Positions 41,694-49,396 of a stretch of DNA of 64,000 nt are shown here, piece by piece. Every line of letters begins with the position of its first letter. The stretch's first letter is position 1. The notes beneath the pieces were generated by a model. That model was not told where the DNA came from. It was given only the letters and a program-made list of their open reading frames with translations, and did not search any database. Source of the DNA: Streptomyces koelreuteriae (GTDB lineage: Bacteria; Actinomycetota; Actinomycetes; Streptomycetales; Streptomycetaceae). The stretch covers positions 7,626,001-7,690,000 of the forward strand of contig NZ_CP075896.1 of assembly GCF_018604545.1 (NCBI RefSeq), read 5' to 3'. The translations under genes and the position numbers were made by a program.

Positions 41694-41735
41694 GCGTACG
41701 GCATACGCCTACCAGCGTAGGCGTATGCCGTACGC
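41694..41735. promoter_or_regulatory. 19-bp inverted repeat, TetR operator
   Basis: GCGTACGGCATACGCCTAC (41694-41712) and its exact complement (41717-41735) are separated by CAGC. Each arm also contains its own dyad (GCGTA-x5-TACGC), so two or three dimers could bind. It covers the space between the divergent redox gene and TetR gene. Confidence 0.9.
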
Positions 41736-41746
41736 TGTCAACCGTC

Positions 41747-42361
41747 ATGCCGCGTCCCCGTTCCCTCACCCCCGATCAGCTCGCCTCGGCCGCCCTCGCC
41801 GTCATCGACCGCGACGGGCTCCCCGGGCTGTCGATGCGCGCCGTCGCCCAGGAGCTCGGCATGAGCACCATGGGTCTCTACCGCTATGTGCACGACCGCG
41901 ATGAGCTCGAACGGCTCGTCGTCGAGCTGGTACTGAACGCCGTGGACTCCGGGCCCCCGGATCCCGACGCGTCATGGCGTGAGCGGATCGAGGTCATGGC
42001 GCGGCGTCTGCGCGACACCGTGGGCGCTCATCCGGCGGTCGTTCCCCTGACCATCACCCACCGGCACCACTCCCTCGGAGTACTGCGCTGGTCGGAGACC
42101 GTGACCGCCGTCCTCACCGAGGCGGGCATCGAGGGCGACCGCCGGGTCATCGCCCTGCGCGGCCTGCTCGGCTACATCATCGGCGCGATCCAGCTGGAAC
42201 ACCTAGGGCCCCTGTCCGGCCCGGGGACGACAGCCATCACCGAGCTGCCGCCCGCCGAGTTCCCCCACATGACCGAAACGGCGCGGGACGCCCGGAACAT
42301 CAGCGCGGACCAGGAGTTCCTGGGAGGGCTCGCCCTGCTGCTCGACGGCCTCGGGGCATGA
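41747..42361 (+). CDS. TetR-family transcriptional regulator
   Basis: This 204-residue protein has a TetR N-terminal HTH at about 10-55 (SAALAVIDRDGLPGLSMRAV, then LGMSTMGLYRYVHDRDELER) and a C-terminal TetR_C-like ligand domain (about 75-200) of the larger type seen in TetR(B)-like regulators. Its start is 11 bases from the inverted repeat. Inferred: represses itself and the divergent peroxiredoxin-like gene. Confidence 0.92.
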   Translation: MPRPRSLTPDQLASAALAVIDRDGLPGLSMRAVAQELGMSTMGLYRYVHDRDELERLVVELVLNAVDSGPPDPDASWRERIEVMARRLRDTVGAHPAVVPLTITHRHHSLGVLRWSETVTAVLTEAGIEGDRRVIALRGLLGYIIGAIQLEHLGPLSGPGTTAITELPPAEFPHMTETARDARNISADQEFLGGLALLLDGLGA

Positions 42362-42383
42362 GGCCGTCGGGCTGCCGTGCGCG

Positions 42384-43619
42384 TCAGGCCGCTGTCCCGA
42401 CCGACGCATCGGCCAGGGCCGGCTGCGGTACGACGCGGCGGCGGCGGGTCGGCAGGCCGAGGGTCGGGTTGGCGACGCCCCAGGCCGCGCCCTTGCAGAT
42501 CAGTTCCTTGTAGACGGCGGCGAACCGGCCCGTCAGGGCCGCGCGGACGGCGCGGTCGTCGGCGGTGACGTACTGGATCAGGCCTTCCTCGCGGCCCAGC
42601 GAGATGCACTGGTTGAAGTAGCGCAGCGGGGCGTTCGGGAGCTTCCCGCCGGTCAGGCGGGCCGCGATGGCGTCGGCGGCCTGCCAGGCCATGGGGGTGC
42701 CGGAGGCGCACGACATCCGCAGCGGCTTGTCGCCGGGGCCCATGGCGAGGGCCGCGTCGCCGATGGCGTACACGTCCGGGTGCGAGACCGAGCGCATGGT
42801 CCCGTCGACCACGATCCGGCCGGTGTCGGTGACCTCCAGGGTGGTGGCCCGCGCGATCGGGTGGACGGCGAAGCCGGTGGTCCACACGGTGGCCGCGGAG
42901 GGGATCGTCCCGCCGTCGGCGGTGGTGACACGGTCGGCCTCGACGCCGGTGACCGAGGTGTGCTCGTGGACGGTGATGCCGAGCTTGCCGAAGACCTTCC
43001 GCAGGTGCCGGCGGCCCTTGGGGGAGAGCCAGTCGCCGAGTTCGCCGCGGGCGGCCAGGGCGATGTCGAGGTCCGGGCGGGCCTCGGCGATCTCGGTCGC
43101 GGCCTCCAGGCCGGTGAGTCCGCCGCCGACCACGACCACGGACTCTCCGGCGTCCATACGGGCCAGGCGCTCGCGCAACCGCAGTGCGCCGGGTCGGCCG
43201 GCGAGCTGATGGGCGTGCTCGGCGACGCCGGGGACGCCCTGGTCGTTCCAGCCGCTGCCGAGGGCGTACACGAGGGTGTCGTACTCCAGCTCCTCGGTCT
43301 CCGGCTGCCCGGGGCCCTGCGTGTCGACGGGGTTGACGGGATCGACGGCGTTGACGGTGACGGTCTTGCGGTCGACATCGACGCCGGTGACCGTCGCGAG
43401 CTTCAGCGCGACGCCGGTGCCCGCGAACATGTCGCGGAAGGGCCGGGGCCTGAGGTCCTGCCCCGCCGCGAGCTGGTGCATCCGGACCCGCTCGACGAAG
43501 TCGGGCTCGGCGTTGACGAGGGTGAGGGCGACGTCTTCACGGTGCAGCCTCTTGGCGAGGCGGCCGGCGGCGATGGCTCCGGTGTAGCCGGCTCCGAGGA
43601 CGACGATGCGGTGCTGCAT
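42384..43619 (-). CDS. NDH-2-like FAD/NAD(P) oxidoreductase
   Basis: This 411-residue flavoprotein has an N-terminal FAD motif VVLGAGYTGAIAAGRLAKRL, a second Rossmann motif VVVVGGGLTGLEAATEIAEA and the FAD-contact segment VYAIGDAALAMGPGDKPLRM. It has the pyridine nucleotide-disulphide oxidoreductase class II fold of type II NADH dehydrogenases without the C-terminal membrane helix. The ATG at 43619 has CAGGAG upstream. It is 124 bases after the ECF41 gene on the same strand and is the likely target of that sigma factor. Confidence 0.9.
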   Translation of the reverse strand: MQHRIVVLGAGYTGAIAAGRLAKRLHREDVALTLVNAEPDFVERVRMHQLAAGQDLRPRPFRDMFAGTGVALKLATVTGVDVDRKTVTVNAVDPVNPVDTQGPGQPETEELEYDTLVYALGSGWNDQGVPGVAEHAHQLAGRPGALRLRERLARMDAGESVVVVGGGLTGLEAATEIAEARPDLDIALAARGELGDWLSPKGRRHLRKVFGKLGITVHEHTSVTGVEADRVTTADGGTIPSAATVWTTGFAVHPIARATTLEVTDTGRIVVDGTMRSVSHPDVYAIGDAALAMGPGDKPLRMSCASGTPMAWQAADAIAARLTGGKLPNAPLRYFNQCISLGREEGLIQYVTADDRAVRAALTGRFAAVYKELICKGAAWGVANPTLGLPTRRRRVVPQPALADASVGTAA

Positions 43620-43743
43620 TTCGGGCTCCTGTCTCGAGCGGGACTCGCCCCTTGAACCGGGCAGCCCGCCGTTTCCTGACAGGACCGTGGTGTGAAGCAC
43701 GTCACATCGTCGTCGATGGTGTCAGAAGACCTTCGGAAGATCT

Positions 43744-44688
43744 TCAGAAGACCGTGAGCAGGGGAGCGCCGTGGTCGGTGGCCGCCCACTGCCTGGTCGC
43801 GCGTTCGAGCTTGTCGGGGTTGACCTGGTTGCGGAACCCGGCGATGCCCTCGGCGGTGATCTCCAGGCACATCACGCCGATGACCCGGCCGTCGAGGACC
43901 ACCACGAGGGCGGGGCCGCCGTTGGCGGTCGAGGCGTAGACGTCGGGCGATCCGCCGACCAGGTCGCGCTTGGCCTTGCCTGGCTTGAACAGGCCCCGCA
44001 TGAACTTCGCGACCGCGAGGGCCCCCTCGAACGCCTTGGCACGGGCCGGGACCTTCCCGCCACCGTCGCCGACCGAGACGGCGTCCTGGGTGAGCAGCCG
44101 CACCAGCGGCTCGGTCCGGCCGCTGGTTGCGGCCGCCAGGAACTCCTCGACGACCCGCCGGGCGGCGGCCTCGTCGACCTCGGTTCGGGCCCTGCCGTCC
44201 GCGACATGCTTCTTGGCGCGGTGGAAGATCTGCTGGCAGGCGGCCTCGGTGATGTCGAGGATCTCGGCGATCTCCCGGTGCGGGTGGCCGAACGCCTCGC
44301 GCAGGACATACACCGCCCGCTCGTTGGGGGAGAGGCGCTCCAGCAGGGCGAGGACCGCGTACGAGACCGATTCGCGCTGTTCGGCGGTGTCGGCCGGGCC
44401 GAGCATGGGGTCCCCGGCGAGCACCGGCTCGGGGAGCCACTGGCCGACGTAGGTCTCGCGCCGTGCCCGGGCCGAGGCGAGCTGGTTGAGGCACAGGTTG
44501 GTGAGCACCTTCGTCAGCCAGGCCTCGGGGACCTCGACGCGGTCGATGTCGGCGGCCTGCCAGCGCAGGAACGTCTCCTGTACGGCGTCCTCGGCCTCGC
44601 TCGCGGAACCGAGGAGCCGGTAGGCGATGGCCTCCAGACGGGGCCTCGCCGCCTCGAACCGGTCCACGTCGCTCATGGTCAGGGCCAT
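43744..44688 (-). CDS. ECF41-family RNA polymerase sigma factor
   Basis: This 314-residue ECF sigma factor has a C-terminal SnoaL-like extension. Regions 2 and 4 are present (AYRLLGSASEAEDAVQETFL; LSPNERAVYVLREAFGHPHR). The three ECF41 signatures are all there: WLPEP in the linker, DGGGK and NPDKL in the extension, which is known to act as a built-in regulator in place of an anti-sigma factor. An ATG at 44676 is a possible alternative start. ECF41 genes are usually next to carboxymuconolactone decarboxylase, oxidoreductase or epimerase genes; here the oxidoreductase is the flavoprotein downstream. Confidence 0.93.
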   Translation of the reverse strand: MALTMSDVDRFEAARPRLEAIAYRLLGSASEAEDAVQETFLRWQAADIDRVEVPEAWLTKVLTNLCLNQLASARARRETYVGQWLPEPVLAGDPMLGPADTAEQRESVSYAVLALLERLSPNERAVYVLREAFGHPHREIAEILDITEAACQQIFHRAKKHVADGRARTEVDEAAARRVVEEFLAAATSGRTEPLVRLLTQDAVSVGDGGGKVPARAKAFEGALAVAKFMRGLFKPGKAKRDLVGGSPDVYASTANGGPALVVVLDGRVIGVMCLEITAEGIAGFRNQVNPDKLERATRQWAATDHGAPLLTVF

Positions 44689-44743
44689 GACCGGGATCTT
44701 AGCCCGGGTGTGCCCGCTGAGGGACAGGAGCGGAGAGCCGCCG

Positions 44744-45748
44744 CTACCCGTGCAGTTCGCGATACGCGGCGACCGCCCCGGGATGCAGGGGGACGGCCCC
44801 CGTGGAGATCAGGCTGCGGGCGTCGAGGAACTGCGTGCCGAGGGCCGGGGCCGGGACGAGGCGGGTGGCGCGGCGGACCAGGACGTGGGTGAGGGCGGCG
44901 GCGACCGGGGCCGGGAGGCCGGGGCGGCAGAGCAGGAGGTTGGCGACGCCGATGGTGGGGACCTCGGGGGTCTTCCGGTACGCCCCGGCCGGCACCGACA
45001 CCGCCTCCAGACCCGACCCCGCCGGGCCGAGGCCGGCCCGCAGCCGGGGCAGCAGACCGGACAGGGGCAGCAGGCGGATACCGGGGTCCGTGTCGAGCCA
45101 GGAGAGCACCGGGAGCGGTACGCCCCCGGCGACCAGCAGGGCGTCGATCGTTCCGGCCCGCATCGCACGCGCCGCCTCCGGCATCAGCAGATGCCGGACC
45201 CGTACGTCGGTGCCGGGGGTCAGGCCCGCGACACGCAGCAGCCGGTCGCCGAGCACCGCACCGCCCGACGCCGCCGCGCCCAGCGAGAGCGTGCGGCCCG
45301 CCAGGTCGGTCACCCGGTGGATCGGGGCGTCGGAGCGCACGGCGAGCTGGACATAGTTCTCGTAGACCCGGCCGATCGCGCGCAGCGGGACGCGGCGGTC
45401 GAAGGGCGCGGTGCCGCCGTACGCCGCCCACGCGATGTCCGACAGGGCCGGTGCCACGTCGGCCCGGCGGGCCCGGAGCAGCCGTACGTTGTCGACGCTG
45501 CCCTCGCTGTTGACCACCTCGCAGGACAGCCGCGGGTAGACGGCCGTGACCTGGGCGGCGAGCAGTCGGCCGAAGGCGGCGTAGAAGCCGTCGGTCTCGC
45601 CGGTCGCGATCCGCAGCTTTCCCTGCGGGCCGTTGTCCGCGCGGCGTGTGTCGGCGGCCACCGAGCCCGCGAGCAGGCCGGTGCCCGCAACGCCCAGTGC
45701 GGCGCGCAGCGCGGTGCGGCGGGTCGTGGCGCCGTCGGGGCCGGTCAT
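44744..45748 (-). CDS. TAXI-family solute-binding protein
   Basis: This 334-residue secreted binding protein of the TRAP-associated extracytoplasmic immunogenic (TAXI) family has a Tat-like signal (TTRRTALRAALGVAGTGLLA, cleavage near SVAADT); it has no lipobox Cys. The mature part has the TAXI start IATGETDGFYAAFGRLLAAQ and EVVNSEGSVDNVRLL. It is coupled to the histidine kinase gene (ATGA). No TRAP membrane genes occur in the window, so it probably serves as the ligand-sensing partner of the kinase rather than as part of a TRAP transporter. Confidence 0.88.
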   Translation of the reverse strand: MTGPDGATTRRTALRAALGVAGTGLLAGSVAADTRRADNGPQGKLRIATGETDGFYAAFGRLLAAQVTAVYPRLSCEVVNSEGSVDNVRLLRARRADVAPALSDIAWAAYGGTAPFDRRVPLRAIGRVYENYVQLAVRSDAPIHRVTDLAGRTLSLGAAASGGAVLGDRLLRVAGLTPGTDVRVRHLLMPEAARAMRAGTIDALLVAGGVPLPVLSWLDTDPGIRLLPLSGLLPRLRAGLGPAGSGLEAVSVPAGAYRKTPEVPTIGVANLLLCRPGLPAPVAAALTHVLVRRATRLVPAPALGTQFLDARSLISTGAVPLHPGAVAAYRELHG

Positions 45749-47136
45749 GCGATGCGGCCCTTCGGGAGCACGATCCGCACGCGCAGGCCGTGCGGGTCGG
45801 CCGCCGTGAACTCGACGTGCCCGGCGTGTCCGGCGACCAGTCGCTCGGCGATCGCCAGACCGAGGCCGCTGCCGCGCACCTCACGGTGCCGTTCCGAACG
45901 CCAGAAGCGGGTGCCCGCCCGGGGAAGCTCCCCCCTCGCGAGGCCCGGGCCGTCGTCCCGTACCTCGAGCACCGCGTCCGGGCCCTCGGTGAGGCAGCGC
46001 GCCTCCACGCGGGCGCCGCTCCCCGCGTACTTGATCGCGTTGTCGAGGAGGATGTCGGCCACCTGGGCCAGCTCGCCCTCCGGACACGCCATGAGGACGA
46101 CGGGGCCGGGGACGAACTCCAGGTGGACTCCGGCCTGTTCGGCCACCGGCTGCCACAGCCGGGCCTGGGCCGCGGCGACCGCCGTCGCGTCGCAGCACGA
46201 CTCGCGTGCGTCCGTGACGGCCAGTTCGCCCGCGCGGTGCTCGGCGTTCGCCAGGGTGAGCAGATCGTCGAGGAGATGCTCCATGCGTTCGAGTTCGGAC
46301 GTCACCCCGGTGTAGGTGCGGGTGGCGGAGGTGCGCAGATGCGGCTGGAGCGAGTCGATGCGCAGCCGCAGGGCGGCCAGGGGGTTGCGCAGCTGGTGCG
46401 AGGTGTCGGCGACGAGCCGTCGCTGCTGCTCCAGCGCGGTGGTGACCCCGTCGGCCATACGGTTGAAGCCGGTGGCGAGCTGCCGCAGCTCCGGCGGCCC
46501 GCCGGCCCGCGCGTGCTCGGGCGGCAGCCCGGCGGCCAGGGTGCCGACCGCGCGATCGAGACGGTGCAGCGGCCGTACGACCCACTGCGTGGCCCGGCGG
46601 GCGAGCAGCACACAGGCCACCGCGAACAGCCCGGCACCGGCCAGGACGAGCGCCCAGCGCAGGGCGATGTCGTCCGCTGCCGTCCGTACCGAGGCCCGCA
46701 GCACCACCGCGCCGGACACCCTGGTGCCGGTGCCCACGGGACGGGCGAGCAGCCGGTCGGCCCGCGACCAGGGCCGCAGCGTCCCGCCGGGGGAGACGGG
46801 CTGGTTGCGCAGCGCCGCGTCGACGAGCCGGGCGACGGCCGGGTCGGCGGCGCGCAGGCCGCCCGTCTGTACCACCGGGGCGCGGCGGGCGTCGACGACC
46901 ACGACGGCCTCGCCGTACAGCTCGGTGTAGCGCCGCACATCGGCGGTGAGCGCGCCGGTGTCGTCGCTCTCGGCGGCCTGCTCGGCCAGCCCGGCGAACC
47001 GGTCGAGGTCGGCGGTGCGTGCCGAGACGAGCTGCTGGGTGCGCTGCGCGGCGGTGACGGCCAGCAGCGGGACGGCGAAGCCGGCCACGGCGAGGACCAC
47101 GAAGGCCAGGACCACGGTGAGGACGCGGGTGCGCAT
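45745..47136 (-). CDS. Sensor histidine kinase
   Basis: This membrane-bound kinase has 463 residues. TM1 is at about 4-27 (VLTVVLAFVVLAVAGFAVPL), an extracellular domain at about 28-150, TM2 at about 155-178, then HAMP (about 180-235). The dimerisation/phosphoacceptor segment is LVADTSHQLRNPLAALRLRI (His near 252) and the ATPase boxes are N (LLDNAIKYAG), G1 (VRDDGPGL) and G2 (GSGLGLAIAE). It resembles TctE-type carboxylate sensors. The ATG at 47136 is the first good start after the regulator stop, although its ribosome site is weak. It forms a pair with the upstream regulator. Confidence 0.92.
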   Translation of the reverse strand: MRTRVLTVVLAFVVLAVAGFAVPLLAVTAAQRTQQLVSARTADLDRFAGLAEQAAESDDTGALTADVRRYTELYGEAVVVVDARRAPVVQTGGLRAADPAVARLVDAALRNQPVSPGGTLRPWSRADRLLARPVGTGTRVSGAVVLRASVRTAADDIALRWALVLAGAGLFAVACVLLARRATQWVVRPLHRLDRAVGTLAAGLPPEHARAGGPPELRQLATGFNRMADGVTTALEQQRRLVADTSHQLRNPLAALRLRIDSLQPHLRTSATRTYTGVTSELERMEHLLDDLLTLANAEHRAGELAVTDARESCCDATAVAAAQARLWQPVAEQAGVHLEFVPGPVVLMACPEGELAQVADILLDNAIKYAGSGARVEARCLTEGPDAVLEVRDDGPGLARGELPRAGTRFWRSERHREVRGSGLGLAIAERLVAGHAGHVEFTAADPHGLRVRIVLPKGRIA

Positions 47137-47162
47137 GAACAGGGCCTGCCGTGAGAACCGGC

Positions 47163-47819
47163 TCAGTCGCCGAAGCGGTAGCCGAAGCCGCGGATGGTGG
47201 TCAGCACCTCGGGGCGGCCGAGCTTGGCCCGCACCTGGGTGAGATGCACGTCGAGCGAGCGGGACACGGCGAGGAACGCGTCGCCCCACACCTCGTCCAT
47301 GAGCTGCTGGCGGCTGACCGCCGTGCCGGCCCGCGCCGCCAGCGCGGCGAGGACCTCGAACTCCTTGGTGGTCAGCCGCACCTCCGCGCCGCCGACCGTC
47401 ACCCGGCGCGCGTCGAGGTCGACCTCGACATCGGCGACGCGCACCGTGCGCGCCGCCGGGGCTGCGGGCGTGGCACGGCGGGTGACGGCCTCGATACGGG
47501 CCAGCAGCTCGGCCAGCCGGACCGGTTTGACCAGGTAGTCGTCGGCGCCCAGCCGCAGGCCGCGCACCACCGACCGTTCGTCGCCCCGCGCGGTCAGCAC
47601 CACCACCGGCAGGGGGCTGACCGCGCGCAGCTTGCGCAGCACCTCAAGACCGTCCAGGTCGGGCAGGCCGAGGTCGAGCAGCAGCAGGTCCGCCTGCCGG
47701 TGGCGGGCGAGGACGTCCTCGCCGCGCTTGACCCTGGCCGGCGCGTGGCCGTTGTCGTACAGGGCCTCGGTCAGCGCGCCCGCCACACCGTCGTCGTCCT
47801 CGGCCAGCAGCACCCGCAC
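47163..47819 (-). CDS. OmpR-family response regulator
   Basis: This 218-residue regulator has an N-terminal receiver domain (about 1-115) with the acidic pocket EDD, the phosphoacceptor Asp in LLLLDLGLPDLDGLEVL, the TAR switch Thr in VVVLTARGDE and the Lys in DDYLVKPVRL. A C-terminal winged HTH follows (about 125-217) with VRLTTKEFEVLAALAARAG and VDVHLTQVRAKLG-like DNA-binding helices ending RGFGYRFGD. It lies 26 bases upstream of the kinase gene and 22 bases downstream of the transporter gene. Inferred: controls its own operon, including the carboxylate-type transporter. Confidence 0.94.
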   Translation of the reverse strand: MRVLLAEDDDGVAGALTEALYDNGHAPARVKRGEDVLARHRQADLLLLDLGLPDLDGLEVLRKLRAVSPLPVVVLTARGDERSVVRGLRLGADDYLVKPVRLAELLARIEAVTRRATPAAPAARTVRVADVEVDLDARRVTVGGAEVRLTTKEFEVLAALAARAGTAVSRQQLMDEVWGDAFLAVSRSLDVHLTQVRAKLGRPEVLTTIRGFGYRFGD

Positions 47820-47841
47820 GGCTGCCTCCCTTCCCGCCTCG

Positions 47842-49191
47842 TCAGTCGCGAGACCGGGAATCGTCCTCGTCCAGCGGGGACGCGTCGGAGGTCTCGCGCA
47901 TCCGAATGTAGACGAGCAGCGAGATCAGGACACAGGCGGTCACGTAGTAGAAGTACCAGTTCTCGTGCCCCGCCTTCTTGAACCACAGGGCGATGTACTC
48001 GGCGGTACCGCCGAACACGGCCACGGTCAGCGCGTACGGCAGGCCGACGCCGAGCGCCCGGATCGAGGTCGGGAACAGCTCCGCCTTCACCACCGCGCTG
48101 ATCGAGGTGTACAGGGAGCTGACGGCCAGCGGCCCGACCATGAGCAGGAACGCGTACACGGGATCGCTGGTGTGCGACAGCAGCGTGAGCGAGGGCACCA
48201 CCACCACGGTGCCCAGCACCCCGAACGCGATCAGCAGGGGACGCCGCCCCACCCGGTCGGAGAGCAGCCCCATCACCGGCTGGAGCAGGACGAACACGAG
48301 CAGCGCGAAGAAGTTGATCCAGGCGGCCGTCGGCTTCTCGATGCCGCTGGTGTTGACCATGAACTTCTGCAGATAGGTCGTGTACGTGTAGAAGAACAGC
48401 GTGCCGCCCATGGTCAGGCCCACCACGACCAGGCACTGGCGCGGGTACGACAGCAGCAGCCGCAGGCTGCCGCGGGCCGGGCCGTCCTGCTCCTTCTCGC
48501 CCTCCGACGCGGCGCGCTCGAAGCTCTCGGACTCGTCCATGCCGCGCCGCAGCCACAGCACGATCACCGCCCCCGCGGCGCCGACGACGAATGCGATCCT
48601 CCAGCCCCAGGAGTCCATCTGCGCGGGGCTGAGCACCTGCTGCAGCACGATCTGCAGGCCGAGCGCCGTGAGCTGGCCGGCGATGAGGGTGACGTACTGG
48701 AAACTCGAGTAATAGCCCCGGCGGCCGGGCGTGGCCACCTCGGACATATAGGTGGCGGAGGTCGAGTACTCGCCTCCTACCGAGAGCCCTTGCAGCAGCC
48801 GCGCGGTGACCAGGAGGATCGGCGCGGCCACTCCGATCGAGCCGTACGACGGCGTCAGCGCGACGATCAGCGATCCGGCCGCCATCAGCGTCACCGACAG
48901 CGTCAGCGCCGCTCGGCGGCCACGGCGGTCGGCGTAGCGGCCCAGCACCCAGCCGCCGATCGGCCGCATCAGGAAGCCGACGGCGAACACCGCGGCGGTG
49001 TTCAGAAGCTGCGCGGTCTGGTCGCCCGAGGGGAAGAAGACGGACGCGAAATAGACGCTGAACGCGGTGTACGCGTACCAGTCGTACCACTCGATCAGAT
49101 TGCCGATCGATCCACGGACGATATTGCTGACGACCCTGCGTTCGTCGCGACGCGGCTTGCGCGCCCGCTCGGCGGTGGTCTGTGTGGCCAT
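47842..49191 (-). CDS. MFS transporter, metabolite:H+ symporter type
   Basis: This 449-residue MFS protein of the MHS family (KgtP/ProP/ShiA-like) has twelve predicted helices. It shows GSIGNLIEWYDWYAYTAFSV at the start, the MFS signature loop LGRYADRRGRRAALTLSVTL, QGLSVGGEYSTSATYMSEVA and the second-half loop LLSDRVGRRPLLIA. The ATG at 49191 has GGGAG upstream. The likely substrates are organic acids such as 2-oxoglutarate, citrate or shikimate. It is the first gene of a four-gene leftward unit with the two-component system and the TAXI protein. Confidence 0.92.
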   Translation of the reverse strand: MATQTTAERARKPRRDERRVVSNIVRGSIGNLIEWYDWYAYTAFSVYFASVFFPSGDQTAQLLNTAAVFAVGFLMRPIGGWVLGRYADRRGRRAALTLSVTLMAAGSLIVALTPSYGSIGVAAPILLVTARLLQGLSVGGEYSTSATYMSEVATPGRRGYYSSFQYVTLIAGQLTALGLQIVLQQVLSPAQMDSWGWRIAFVVGAAGAVIVLWLRRGMDESESFERAASEGEKEQDGPARGSLRLLLSYPRQCLVVVGLTMGGTLFFYTYTTYLQKFMVNTSGIEKPTAAWINFFALLVFVLLQPVMGLLSDRVGRRPLLIAFGVLGTVVVVPSLTLLSHTSDPVYAFLLMVGPLAVSSLYTSISAVVKAELFPTSIRALGVGLPYALTVAVFGGTAEYIALWFKKAGHENWYFYYVTACVLISLLVYIRMRETSDASPLDEDDSRSRD

Positions 49192-49396
49192 CGGAACTCC
49201 CTTGTCTGCGGCCCGGAAGCACACAGAGTCGACGGCCCGAACAGGGCAGCTCAACGCCGGGAGCCAAGTCCTTACAGTCCCTTAGGGAGGTCCCTCGCCA
49301 CATGGTGACCACGGATGAATACTCAATTATCCTGGTTTGCACTCAATACCGTGTATAGCGATCAGGGTCCGGTGCTTCTTTGGGCAGGATGGCGCG

